Origin: Atherix ibis
Taxonomy: Eukaryota > Arthropoda > Insecta > Diptera > Athericidae
Direction of reading: 5' to 3'
Assembly: GCA_958298945.1 (NCBI GenBank)
Contig: OY282607.1
Coordinates: 53,049,020 to 53,113,019 of the forward strand
DNA: 64,000 nt
Position 1 is the stretch's first letter; each line of letters begins with the position of its first letter. The notes beneath the pieces were generated by a model that had not been told where the DNA came from, searched no databases, and saw only the letters and a list, made by a program, of their open reading frames with translations. This document shows, piece by piece, positions 44,983 through 57,443 of the stretch. The translations under genes and the position numbers were made by a program.

Positions 44983-46537
44983 CTTAGATTAAAGAATACC
45001 TGGATACGCCCGTACCGTATATGTATACACAAATTGATGTACGAATTATTGAGAAGCGGCGAGAAATGGCAATTAAGGGATATTTTTCTGTAGATATTTT
45101 TATGTAGACATGACACCCACTGCCATCTAATTGTCGTAATAGAAATTTATTGAATTCCAAAAACATAATTTATATTCATTTTAATTCACTTACTAGAAAC
45201 AAAAATACAATTTAAACACAACGATAGGCAATTTTTATTTTTTGTACAATCTTTTGATACGAAATGGAATTCTATTTTAAGGTTTATTATTAATTTCGTA
45301 AATATCAATCAAATTTAAATCGCCTCAATTTTGTAGACTTTCGAGGAGTTTTAAAAAGCGCCAGTCTCCATAAAAGTGGTGACATACCGAAAAAAGGGCT
45401 ATTTTTGTCATTTTTAATGTTTTATTTTGGCACATCCGTAAGTGCAAGTAAAAGTGTTTTTTTCACATAATTAGAAGTATTTACGAAAAAGTAAGTATTT
45501 TTATAAATAATTATATTGTTGATTAAACTTAATAAGAAGTTTTTGTTTCAGAAAAAATAGTGTTTTTCTTGAAGAATTACTCCTCATACGAATAAATGAT
45601 GAAATTTGACATTTTCATTTTTACTACAGAAATTAACAAAAATTTAGTTTATAATGTCTTAAGATGGTTTTGAATAATTTATTTTGTCTAAAAAGTGGTC
45701 GAAAAGTGAAGAGTTCGGCATGTGTAAGAAAATTAAAGGGAACGAATTTTTCAGTCTGTTTTCCATTGTTGTGTTTATTGTGTTAAAATAAATAAAGTTT
45801 ATTCGGTAGGCTTATTATTTCAATAAATTTGATTGCATTTGTGCTTTTGCTTGATCTATTAGACCATATTATAATGCATTTATAGAAACAATAAAAATGT
45901 TTTCATTTTTTTAGAATATTAGTTGTTAATTATTTAAGTACATTAAATTGTCCATCTTGTAATTTAGTTTTAAAGCATTTCTCTTAATGTTGTATAAGAT
46001 AAACTTCTATATTATAAAGAATTTGATATAATGTTCTATGTAATTAATGCTTTCTTTTTTAATTTAATGTAAATGCACAATGCCTATTTAAATTACCATT
46101 TCACAAACATACATTTATATTATAATTAAGCTTTTTGTATCTACTTATGCTTGTTTAACATTAAAATTTATATTTACTAAGTTGCGGTGTGGTTTTATTT
46201 CAGCATAAACATAATATCACATTCTCTCATTTAATTCTTTTTGCATTTTTAAAATTAATTTAAATTTGTGCACATAATTGTTTTCATACACATATAATCA
46301 AATAACTTGGCAATTTATATTTTTATATACTCTTCCCCACTTTATAATTCTGTTTCAATAAATAATATAAAGTGAAATAAATAAATAAAAATATTTTAAA
46401 ATACAATACTGCGTTTTATTTCAAATTTCCAAAACTAAAACAACGCCGTTTCTGTTGTATTGCATGTGTGTGCGTTCTACGAATGTATTGCTAACAAAAT
46501 TCGGACCGAATTTTTGTGTAGAGGCCTTTAATCTAAG
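44983..46537. mobile_element. Non-autonomous DNA transposon with 8-bp target duplication
   Basis: The ends CTTAGATTAAAG and CTTTAATCTAAG are a perfect 12-bp terminal inverted repeat. GGACTCCC flanks the element on both sides (44975-44982, 46538-46545). In duplication copy A the matching site (near 21207-21216) is uninterrupted, which acts as an empty site. The 1555-bp interior is AT-rich with no transposase frame. Eight-bp duplications are typical of hAT and P elements; the TIR does not match a canonical motif I know, so the superfamily is open. Confidence 0.85.
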
Positions 46538-46581
46538 GGACTCCCTTATAATATTTCATTATTCGACGACGTTCATCGTGT

Positions 46582-47254
46582 GCCTTAGATTAAAGAATAC
46601 CTGCATAGGTCCGTACGTCAGATGTAAGGTAATTTTCTGGCTGAATTATTGCAAAAGCGGCGAGAGACCGTAATGCTTGCATACTTTTATGTAGATATTT
46701 TTATGCTGACATGACACCCGCTGACATCTAGTTTTCGTAAAATACAATTTAAACAAAACGACAGCCAATTTTTATTTTTTGTACAATCTTTTGATATGAA
46801 ATGGAATTGTATTTTTGGCTTATTATTTATTTCGTAAATATCAATTAAGTATCAAGCGCCTTAATTTTGTAGACTTTCGGAGAATTTTAAAACACGCCAT
46901 TCTCCATGAAAGTGGTAGCATACAGAAATGCTTGCATACTTTTGTTGTTTTTCAAGTTGTTATTCAAGTAAAAGTGTGGTTTCTATGTTTTTAAAAGTAT
47001 TTACGAAAAAGTAAGTATTTATATAAACAATTATATTATTGATAACATTTAAATAGGAATTTTTGATCTCAGAAAATGAAGTGTTTTATAAAGGGTTGCT
47101 GGTAAGTCAACAGAATGAGGAATCCACGCTTCAATCGCTTACTGAAGTTTAAAATTGGCCGCCATTGATTTACGCCGTTTGCCAATAAAATTTGGACAGA
47201 ATTTTGCCGTATTGCCAATAAAATTTGGACAGAATTTTTGAGTACAGGCCTATC
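46582..47254. mobile_element. Second, shorter copy of the same transposon family
   Basis: Only 44 bp after the first copy, CTTAGATTAAAGAATACCTG appears again. The next ~450 bp match the left part of the first copy (GACATGACACCC, GTACAATCTTTTGATA, GTAGACTTTCG). The interior is shorter. A 35-bp unit (GCCAATAAAATTTGGACAGA) is doubled near 47189-47240. The right end matches up to AGGCCT and then lacks the terminal inverted repeat. It replaces about 130 bp of copy A sequence (21247-21378), so part of the flank was lost. Confidence 0.75.
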
Positions 47255-48506
47255 CAGCCAGTTCTTCTATAATCTTAGGTTGGACTATCGTGGAGGTTGT
47301 TTCTTCTCTAGATCTTAAAAAATTACTATTAAAGTGCAAATGCATAATTTTGAAAAAAAACTAGAATTTTTTTTTGTTTCAAAAACATTATGAAGAAAAA
47401 TATATATAATTTAAGTTTCAAAATATCAATTCAGAAAAAATACAAGTAAATATAAGCATTAAGCAGTAAATTTTATATCAAAGATATAATGGCAAAAATA
47501 TTAAATATATTATTTTAAAAAAATACAATAATTTTATGCGAATAATATAAGCAGTGAGATAATAAGTTATCGGATCATCAGTAGAAAATGATGATGAATA
47601 TTTACCAACATTTAAAAACTAAATTATATTAAAAATTGTGATAGAATTTTAAATATATCTTCAATATTTTTAAAATATTAAAATACGAATTTAAATAATC
47701 AAAAATAGATTTTCTGTTAGCTATACTTAAAAAAAGTGCAATTTGAATCATTCATCATTTGGTGACTTTTATTAGAACAAAGTAGATATTGTCAAAAAAG
47801 GGAATAACCCAGTTTTTCTAACATCACGAATTGGAGGTTATTTGAAAAAAAAAGAATTATTTACTGACTGATTGCAACTTGTGCACTTGTTGAATATGTC
47901 TGAAGTACGACTTCTTAGTGGTGCAAATAAAAAACTGACACTAGTAAGTAATTATTACTAACTTATTGCAACATAAATAAAATCGAGTATATGAAAATTT
48001 TCAATAAATAATTTTATAAAATATTGTAAAATGTCCAAGAAAACCAACATGCAAATAAATCGTGTACCTAGCCATAACAAAAGACTGTTGTTGTTCTACA
48101 AATTAATCTTATTCATAAATTTTTATTCAAATAATTATAAAATTCTGCTATAAACATGCAAAAATTTCACAACAATGATAATTCAATATAAAAATCAGCT
48201 TTGTCATTTGGTGTGAAATTGCGAAAATTTTTACACCTAGTATACACATACAGGCTTACACTCATTAGCCATTAAAATTTCTGCGATGATGAGATCGATA
48301 AATACACCATGCAGTTCATATAAATATAATTCTAGATTGTAAGATGAAATTACTATAAGGAAATAACTCATCAAATAATCGGTAATTATCGTAGCGTCCA
48401 AATTACCATATTAGTAATAATGTTATTTGAAGTTTCTATTTCATCTAACAGTCTATTTTTTTGAGATATTAATACGAAATTTTGGTTTAGCATAAATTCT
48501 CAAATA

Positions 48507-49777
48507 CGAGGGTCGTTCAATAAGTCCTTAGAAAATCCGAGAAATTGCGCTCGTAGTGTCGGTAAAGATTTTTTTTTTGTAAGTAGCATTATCGACAGGA
48601 CTTCAGCTCGATCCATAGCGTAGGTCAATTTCTATCATCGATTAAAGTTAACGACATTTATTTGTGCATAACAATGGAAAAAAGCGAGTTTAGGGCTGTC
48701 ATCAAACATCCCCATTTGAAAGGCTTAAGCCCGAAAGAAATCAAAGCCGAGTTGGATGCAGTTCATGGCACATCTGCACCAGTGTTTGCGACGGTTTACA
48801 ATTGGGTGAATGAATTTAAACATGGCCGTTCATCCACAAAAGATGAACAGTGTTCAGGACGCCCAGTTGAGGTGTCTACTCCTGAAATCATCGACAAAAT
48901 CCACGACCTGATTTTGAACGATCGGCGAATTAAAGTGCGCGAATTAGTTGAGGCGACGGGCATATCACAATGTACAGTCGCTTCAATTTAGCATGAAAAA
49001 TTGTCTGTGAAAAAAATTTCGGCAAGATGGGTGCCGCGTTTGCTCTCAGAGGAGACTGAATCGTGTAGTGGACTCTAAGGCTATGTTGGCACTCTTTCAT
49101 CGCAATCCCGCCGAATTCCTTCGTCGATATGTCACTGTGGACGAAACCTGGATACACTACTACACTCCAGAAACGAAGAGACAGTCATCACAGTGGATTT
49201 TCAAGGGTGAACGGGCTCCGAAGAAGGCAAGAAATGTACCGTCGGCCGGTAAGGTGATGGCCACGGTCTTTTGGGATTCGCAGGGCATCATTTTTATCGA
49301 CTACCTGGAAAAAAGAAAAACAATAACAGGAGCGTATTACGCGTCGTTATTGCAACGGTTGAGCGAGGAAATCAAAGAGAAACGCCCCCATCTGAAGAAG
49401 AAAAAATCCTCTTGCATCAGGACAATGCGCGTGTGTACACCTGCGCTGTTTCCATGGCCAAAATTGTGGAATTGAGAATGGAATTGTTGCAGCATCCCAC
49501 TTATTCACCAGATTTGGCCCCGTGTGACTATTTTCTTTTCCCCAATCTAAAGAAATGGCTTGGCGGACGACGGTTCACTTCCAACGAGGACGTCATTGCT
49601 CAAACGGATGAGTATTTTGCAGAACTTCCGAAATCCTATTTTTTGGACGGGATAAAAATCTTGGAAAAACGGTTGGGAAAGTGTATAGAGCTAAAACGAG
49701 ATCATGTTGAAAAATAAAATTTTTTTTTTAAAACAGTTTTTTTCATCTTTTTCTAAGGACTTATTGAACGACCCTCG
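48507..49777 (+). mobile_element. Mariner (irritans/mellifera-like), copy B, with complete ends
   Basis: Ends CGAGGGTCGTTCAATAAG with TA duplications (48505-48506, 49778-49779). It lies just outside duplication copy B. It is a separate insertion of the same family as 16571-17801, not part of the duplication, because the two occupy different relative positions. Confidence 0.92.
48674..49717 (+). pseudogene. Mariner transposase, copy B
   Basis: ATG 48674 opens the helix-turn-helix region. A TAG at 48989-48991 stops it after TVASI. A short net deletion near 49051 shifts the frame, and a one-base loss in an A run near 49402 shifts it again. All three catalytic blocks are recognisable (VDETWIHYY, HQDNARVY, DLAPCDYFLF). 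The segments lost from copy A (around VMATVFWDSQG and after RVYTC) are present here, so the two copies carry different lesions. Confidence 0.92.
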
Positions 49778-49779
49778 TA

Positions 49780-51104
49780 TATTAGATAAGACCTCCTTAT
49801 ATGTGTATATTAATAAAACCTGTTTTAGTAGAACCGACACCACATTCTAGCAATTCAAGTTCAGTAGAAATATAATGTTAACCTACTGTAACTATGGTTT
49901 ATCACCATCGTCTTCACAAATGATATTGGTTTAAAATAACCTAATCATCATCAGAACACATTTAGCCAAGAAAATTTCCTATCGATACATGGCCAAATTG
50001 CATGGTCAATTAATATTTTATCATCGATTGCATAACTCGTCTGGCCGGTCTTTTTTCAGTTATTTGGTGTTGTAGCCTGCGAGAGAGAAAAAACGGCTAT
50101 CTAAAAAATTTTACCCTCACTTTCCTTCCTCTTTCTGTATTTCTTCCCTCCTTTTTGGAAAATTAAACCATTTGATCAATTTTTGCACCCAACATAACAA
50201 ATAGTTTAACTCGGTTTGAGTCAATTCAGTTAAATAAAAGCACCTCTCATCGTTCCCCGTATATGTTAGGCTACACCTATGCCAATTACTTCTGTAGTTT
50301 CAAATCTATCCCAACCCTGTTATGCTTTACGTCTCTTAGTTTCACCTCCTCTCCTTTTTGATATCACAAATATCTTTTTTTATCCCCAAATCATACAAAT
50401 CTTAGGATCCCAACAATTAAAAAAAGAAAATGTCCATTTGAATTTAATTCAAATTTAAAAAGTGAGAAGCGCCAAAGTCTATAGTCGTTAGCGTGCTAAA
50501 CTATCATCCTACTTAAGCATGGTACACGTACCATGTTAATTTCCAAAAATCACTTAACTTTTCATTATACTTTAATTTCCTTATCCTGTTATCGTTTCCT
50601 CAACAACAACAAAAAATATGCGGAAAAAACACTTGAAAAAGCGAACAATTAGGAACACAGAAATATCAATACCAGCTTTCGGAAGGAAACGCCAATCATG
50701 GACAAACACCCGTATTGGTCAAAGACAAAAGCCTGAAATGGAAAAAATGAGCGCCCCTTCAAACTTTACGAAAATAAGCAGTAGCGTAGCTTCATTCATC
50801 AGCTAAGCGAAGACAAAAACGTGATCTTAAAACCGATTCAAATGTAATTAGAATATTTGTAAAAGGTTCCCCCATGTTACGAAAAGAATATGAAAAGGTA
50901 AATACTATATATAGATAGATATCACCAAACTCTAAGTTACGAATTTAGCTTAGAATAAAATTCTACAAGCTAAACCATAATTTTAATTATTTTCATTCAT
51001 AAAAATAATTTGCCACGTATCATTCTTGCAATAATAAAAAGTTATACAATTCTTGCTTTAACAAGTAAAGTTCAATTAAACACACTTTAATATAACATCA
51101 TTCA
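49780..51104. other. Intergenic, no gene recognised
   Basis: GC-moderate stretches at 50040-50350 and 50460-50560 stand out from the AT-rich background. At 50470-50535 the phrase TAGTCGTTAGCGTGC followed 25 bp later by GGTACACGTACC is faintly tRNA-like and could be a decayed SINE. The frame 50618-50806 is short and basic, with no motif I recognise. Confidence 0.4.
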
Positions 51105-51640
51105 AAAGTGAATTACAACATCATTCAAATGCCCACCACAAGACTTTTTGCAGGACAAATTTCGTATTGTAATGTAGCCATTACTCAATGCTCTGAAGTT
51201 TAAAGATTATCTGTAGGCCGCCAAAAAAAAGTCTAATAGCGTCAAATTACATTATTTTGGAGGCAAATTGATATCACGAAATCACGTAATAACGCACCAT
51301 TAGAACTTGTCGCGCTATAAGGCCAATATTTGTCGTGCTATTCCAGATTAAAGTCATCATGTTCAGGTGAAGAAAAGTCCCTTATCATGCGAATATAGTG
51401 CTCAGAATTAACGGAAATGGTGTTTTCTTCATTTTAAAATAAATATGGGCCAATGACACTTTAAAAACCAAAATGCACATACACTTTTTGTGGATACAGT
51501 GGCTTTTAAACAGTCCATTTATAGAGTTTTAGAGCCGCCGAACGAAAAATAAGCTTCATCACTGAAGAAAATGATATTCGAAACGAGGCTACGGCCAAAA
51601 TAACACATTTACAAAATTTAATTAGGTTTTTACAATTTTA
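51105..51640 (-). pseudogene. Tc3-like transposase relic, minus strand
   Basis: Reading the minus strand, scattered pieces include IFFSSDEA-like sequence near 51575, KATVSTKSV and, near 51240, LTLLDFFL. All are separated by stops and frameshifts. It belongs to the same broad family as the relics at 20505 and 44269 and the MITE at 8619, but is more decayed. Confidence 0.55.
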
Positions 51641-51691
51641 ATGCATTGTTACGATATACAACAATTCATAAATGTTACCTTGAAAGACATA

Positions 51692-52045
51692 TAAGAGGTC
51701 GTTTCAAAAAGCATCACGAATTTTGTGTGTATTTTTTTTTCAAAAATTATTTATTTATTCATGAATATCTATTTTGTCCCCTTCAGTATTATACACTTGC
51801 GCCAATGTTTTTTCCAATCCTCGAAGCACATCAAAAAATCATTTTTTGTGATCTTGTGCAGCTCTTCTTTCGATGTCATCTTTATCTTCTCAATCGTAGC
51901 GTGGCGTCGTCCTTTCATGGGGCTCTTTAGTTTCGGGAACAAGAAAAAGTCACAAGGGGCCAGATCTGGGGAATACGGTGGATGCGGTATTATAAGTGTG
52001 TTGTTTTTGGCCAAAAATTCGCGCACAAGCAACGATTCGTTGTTC
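51692..52045 (-). pseudogene. 5'-truncated mariner transposase fragment
   Basis: The minus strand encodes SLLVREFLAKNNTLI, PPYSPDLAPCDFFLFPKLK and a C-terminus ending at a stop near 51770. A degenerate terminal repeat (AGAGGTCGTTTCAAAAAG) lies at 51692. It is the 3' third of the family at 6790-7716. The frame here is open to about 52104, but homology fades before 52045. The 5' part of the element is missing, and a truncated DUF1091 gene starts within 60 bp. Confidence 0.8.
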
Positions 52046-52103
52046 TGAGAACATTTTGTACCACCGATAAACGTTGCTTCGGTCCAAGGTAGCTTCACCT
52101 TCA

Positions 52104-52398
52104 AAAATCTATAGTTCTATTAAAAAAAGTAACCAGTTTCCCGTTACTTATCACATAGTATTCACCAAACAACAGGATATTATTAAATCTTCTGTAAGCA
52201 TATACGTCCAAATCAAAATTAAATGGATTCTGAGTGAAGACAACAAAGGAAATATTTCCATCCGTATTGCTGGCCCATTGTTTTACTTTTGCATCCAAAA
52301 CACAATAAAATGACTGAAATTATTAAATTAAATAGTGTATTTTTTTTTTAGTTTTTAAGAAAAAGCAAAAAACGATAAAGTAACATGAATGCAATCAT
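52104..52398 (-). pseudogene. DUF1091/DM8 family member 4, truncated
   Basis: Acceptor AATTTCAG precedes SFYCVLDAKVKQWASN at 52313, matching the start of exon 2 in members 2 and 3 (LYCY...HWANP). The frame continues through FGEYYVISNGKLVTFFNRTIDF and stops at 52101, exactly before the Cys that follows this motif in members 1-3. The rest of exon 2 and exon 3 is gone, replaced by a mariner fragment. A candidate leader exon (MIAFMLLYRFLLFL) starts at 52398 but has no good donor. It is a dead gene, same strand as the other members. Confidence 0.7.
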
Positions 52399-52399
52399 T

Positions 52400-53304
52400 A
52401 TTATACCAAATCGAACTCGTCCGAGTTCTTATTGAAGGAATTTGCTTTTGTCTTTATAACTCTGAAAGAAAATTCTATCAAACGAAAGATCATGCTATCA
52501 ATGCTACTTTGCGAGAACTATTATCTACAGGTGTCTCAAAGTAGCATTGTTAGTATTTGCAACTTGATATAAAAGTATAAAAAAAAATTCTTTATTGACT
52601 TTTCTATAGATATACCCAAAATTTTCCTAATCACTTTTTTATGTATTCTAGCTCGAAACTGTAAAAATTATTAAAATAATCTGATTTATCTTATTAACAT
52701 TAAGCGTCTTAGTTATAAGCCAATACTACTTTTTTTCTTTTACTCTTTAATTCTCTCTATGTACAGATAGTTTCATTATTACTAGAAATGAAAGAATGAG
52801 TGAACCTATTATAGAATGGTATTAATTTAAAGGAATAAGCAATTATTCTCAATAATGAGAAGGATTTCTTTTTGGGGATGGAAATAATTTTGGAAAAACG
52901 AATCGTAAGCAATTAGATCATTTTCTACTTATAATCCCGCTCGTTATTATAATGTGTTATATAAGGAATAAGTCATTGCTTAATTTATGAATATACTGAA
53001 ATCAATTTTTCGAGGCTTGTTCTGCTCATAATTTTTACGCGAAAGCAATTGTCTTCAACCGATGTCTTCAACTTCTTATTCATCACACTAAATTGCTATC
53101 TTCTCTTTTTTAAAAAAAAAACTCTTTAATTCTTTATTTGTTCATAAACTTATATTAAAAATGAATATACAAATAAGCATTATTGTTTAGTGTGGAAAGA
53201 GGACTATCATATAGATATAGTCTAGAGGACTATCATATTCATGTGTATTATTAATAATGTTGTGATATACAATAAAATATTATAACTTTTAGTTCCGGAG
53301 AAGG
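52400..53304. other. AT-rich intergenic DNA
   Basis: No gene is recognised. Short direct repeats GAGGACTATCATAT at 53198 and 53223 are the only structure noted. Confidence 0.4.
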
Positions 53305-54205
53305 TAATTTGTTTGGAAAGTAATTTGGTTTTTTTTTATAAAAATGAAAGACGATTTTCTTATAGTGAATTAATATTATATACACTACCCTTTGCCATCT
53401 TTCTAGCAGTAGCATGATTCCACGCTCATAAAACTTTTGTTCTTTACTGGCAAAAAACTGATCCAAGTAATTTTTGATATCCTCATTTGAATTAAATATT
53501 TTACCGTCTAAAAAATGTTGTAGAGACCGGAACAAATGATAATCGGAAGGTGCTAAGTCTGGAGAGTATGGTTGATGTAGCAGTATATCCCATCCAAGCT
53601 CTAACAGCTTTTGCCGAGAGGTCAAACTTGTATATGGTTTCGCATTATCCTGTTGGAACACTATACCTTTCCTATTGACCAATTCTGGCCTTTTTTCTTC
53701 AATTAAATCATTCAATTTGTCCAACTGATGACAGTACACTTCAGAATTGATCATTATGTTGCTCAGTAGAAGCTCAAAATAAACGATTTTTTTGAATTCC
53801 CACTAAACAGATAGCATAACCTTTTTTTGATGAATATTGGCTTTCGAAGTGCTTTGAGCCGGTTCATCTTTTCTACTTCAGGATCTTTTGCGCTTAATAT
53901 TGTTGTAGACAGCCCATTTCTCGTCCTCAGCGATGACATGCTTCAAAAATGGATTATTTTCTTGGCGTTTGAGAAGCAAATCACAAACGTTAATGCGACG
54001 GCACAAATTTTTTTCCGTAAGAAAATGAGGAACCCATATGTAGACCTTTGATATTAAACTTAGCCGTTTCCAATAATCATAAATGGTCTAATTCGATAAA
54101 TTTTATCTCTCAGCCATCTCACGAGTTGTTATTCGCCTGTTTGCATCAATTAATGCCTAAATTATATCTTCACCAGCAAACGAAATTACTTTCCGAACAA
54201 CCCAA
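53305..54205 (-). mobile_element. Decayed cecropia-like mariner, minus copy
   Basis: The outer end TTTCCGAACAACCCAA with TA lies at 54190-54207; the other end near 53305 is degenerate (TTTGGAAAGT). On the minus strand the transposase pieces are AEDEKWAVYNN (first Asp kept), FQQDNAKPYTSL (second), YSPDLAPSDYHLFRSLQ (third) and ERGIMLLLERWQ. The frame 53251-53754 covers the last two blocks. Frameshifts and loss of most of the N-terminal half make it inactive. Confidence 0.82.
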
Positions 54206-54209
54206 TAAA

Positions 54210-57200
54210 AGAATAAATAGTTATACTTGATAAAAATAACAAACTATTTCTTTTATTTTAGTAAAAGAAAATATTAAGAGACAAATTCTCATTTTATGGT
54301 TAGATATGCAATCTATGGTTAGATGTGAAACTTTAAAGACTGTTTTTGGGATTTAAAGTATAAAATTTTTCTCATATTAATAGTTAGTTGCATTTGATAG
54401 CTCCGTATTAATAGAATTATGATGCTACTACCATATAGATTGCAGATTATTAATTAGTACAACTATTCACAATAGATGGCTGCAAGCTCGTTATCATCTT
54501 GGAGCAGCACAATAGAAAAGCGTCTCCAATAATATTGCTCAACATATAAGAAGAGGCTTATACATCATGAGCTAGATTTACAAATCGTGTGAAAGCCAAA
54601 TAAAAATTTAACTGACGGCAATCAATAAATTACAAATGAATAAAAAGGTACGAACATGCGCATTTTTCATGCAACGTACGTGTACGTGTACGTTCCTACG
54701 AATCTCTCGATATTTTGAAAACATGGGGCAGTTTTATCAGATTTTTTTTTTAATTACGAGAAGTATAGCCATATGTGTGTTTGTAGTATAGCGGCTATCC
54801 AAAACGTTACCAGCTTCAAAAATGTTTTTTTCAGTCAATCAAAATAAAACGCATTCTTATTAGCTATAACACGATCAGGCAAATATAAAAAAAAAACTTT
54901 AAAATGTTCATAAAGTTACGGCAAATGTTACAAAAAATATATTATTCGAAGTTTTTATAGGAATCCATAACGACTAGATCAAATATATAATACTAAAAGT
55001 CTGATAAGTATACTAATGATAATGAACTACAGATCATCCATCAAACTGGCAGCTGTAACTGCTATGGTCTTTCGGGTTGCTTAGTTTGCGCAGAAGGATA
55101 AAAACAAGATCACGTCGATATCTTCAGATCATAACATTTTAAATCGCCATCTAACTTAACTCGGATTGTAATCGTCCTAGGCGTGACTAAGGAAATGAAA
55201 AGTATTTGTACAAAAAGTCGGCAGCAGCAACATTTTTGCTAGAAGAAGACAAAGTAGGTCATACATTTGATGGAGCGATGATGTCGACCAAGACGTTAAA
55301 GTGATCTTGGTCACACTGACTTTAACGCCAAAATGGAATATCTGTAATTGCTTAATTTAGTATGTCTAAACCAGACAGTATCGGTCAATGCACCATTGGC
55401 TATAGCTTAATTTGTAAATGTTCTTGTAATACTTTAGATTTAGCGACACTGAAATGTCTGTGTCTAGTATGCAGCCGTCATGATTTCCTCAAGCCCCAAA
55501 TGGCTTGAGCTTACATTTATAGGACAAATATTACTAGCAATGACAATGTTTCAGTTTTGCAATTCTTCCATTTCACAAACAATCTTTTATAACAAACAAA
55601 TATCTGAAAAATCTATAAGAAAATTCGCGTTATTCACAAGTTTTTAATCAATTTTTGAATTTTTTGTAAATTTTGTTCGATACAATATCAAATGTACTCT
55701 AATATTATATTTTGCAACTTGATGAGTATATTTTTCAATAGAAAAAATGACTTTTAAAGAAACTGTGTACACATACACGTAGATTGACCTATTTCTGGAG
55801 ATACTGAAATATTTTTAGCAAAATAGTGGCCCTATAATAAATGATTTTCAAATTTTATTGATTATTACCAATAAATATAATTTCGTTGATTTTAACGGAG
55901 ATTAATTATTTATTAATTTATATGGTACGTCACGACTGAAAGTCCTCTACCGATTAAAAATCTACAGCCCGATTAAAAACTATAACTGATATTCCTCTGC
56001 TTATAAGATATGTGTATCCTTCTAAATCGGATATTGTTGTACAAGAAGAAGTAAAACGTTTCCGTATGATTTCTCCGTCCACTGCTGTACTTCTATGTCG
56101 TAGAATAACAGTGATACGTTTAAAATCATAAGATTTTATTTTATTAAGATAATTGTTTCAAAGATATGTCAATTACCCGTTTCTCCAGAGATAGAAACAA
56201 AACTAGTACTGTCGATAGCAAAGTCACTAATATTTTTTCAATATTATATTGTACCATTAAATATACTGTTATTAATTTGGATCAAAAAGCTCCAGAATAT
56301 TTCGATTGTAGTTATTACTTCAATGTTGTCTACTGCTTTGAAGAATCATAAACAACTCAAAGATTTGCGTTTAGTTTGAAAATCTGATTTTTATTTGATA
56401 ATATTTTAATTCTTTTCATTTAAAATTAACATCGACTGACAACGAAAAAATTTATAACTAACAGTAATTAAAATTGTTAGTCTAATAAGTTAAGCGTAAA
56501 AACAGGAAAAATTTAAATGAAAATTTCTTGAAAATGTAATAAGAAAAACGACTTTATGCTCACGACTTAAAATATTTAAGAATATTTAATAACCTATGAT
56601 GATGAGTGAAACATTTTTTGATAAATTGCTAAATAGTAATAATAATAACGAGATAATTCAGAACTGATTTCTGATAAAATGGACTTTCTGCCAATCAAAG
56701 ATGAACATGACCTGCTATAGCCACCTAGTATAGACCGGTTGGTCATGCAGATAATCATAGCCAACTAGTATGCTATTGGTTAGTTAAAAAAAACTACAAG
56801 TCACCAGGAGTCAAGAAAGTAAATCAATATGCAATGATCGACGTCGAGGCATGAAATATCCAACACATAAAAGGAAGTATCGCTTTGTGCATCAATTTCA
56901 GACACATCACGTTGCTGAGTGTCATTTTCACTGCTATCTTTCCAAGAAGGATAGCCCCATACGACGTGAAATATAATAATAGATCCATACTATAGAGGAG
57001 TTGATCCATACTCCAAGAAAATCCGCAATGGATTAGATGTTTTATCTCCGAGACATGCTTAAGAAATTGCTTGAATACAAACATCACACTACACAATGCA
57101 TTTCTGAATCTTAACAAAATAGATAGCACTGACTAGGCTGATCATGATCAATATACAAAACTAAATAGAACCAGTAGCATTGCTATCGCAACAATTCAGA

Positions 57201-57440
57201 ACTAGGCACTGCAGAAAGTTCTTGACTTAGGGGATAGCATTAGGTTTAATTATCGTCATTAAGCTTACCCAGCTTTGGGCATACACTGATCACAATGATA
57301 CAATATGTCAGTCTGTGAAAGCTGTACAAAAAACATTAACTAAATTTAGTATAGGTTATTTCACTTAAAAACCCTCACCATAAAATCCAATCAACTGCTG
57401 AATGGGACATTGGTTCAGCTAGAACCTTGGTGTTGGCAAT
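54210..57440. other. Long intergenic stretch without recognised genes
   Basis: Mostly AT-rich. Less AT-biased islands at 55000-55540 and 56650-57330 have the look of decayed mobile DNA, but no frame gives a recognisable motif (plus 56166-56351 and minus 56824-57129 were examined). A CGTACGTGTACGTGTACG-type microsatellite lies near 54683-54700. Confidence 0.4.
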
Positions 57441-57443
57441 GTA

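Larger units (their letters stand above)
42205..48164. repeat. Segmental duplication, copy B
   Basis: It is collinear with 18515-22200 but longer, because of transposon insertions at 44983-46537 and 46582-47254. After those, similarity resumes at GTTGGACTATCGTGGAGGTTG (47274), equivalent to 21391, and continues to ATTCTGCTATAAACATGCAAAAA. The DUF1091 gene, its poly(A) signal and the dead transposase keep the same order and spacing. Confidence 0.85.
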
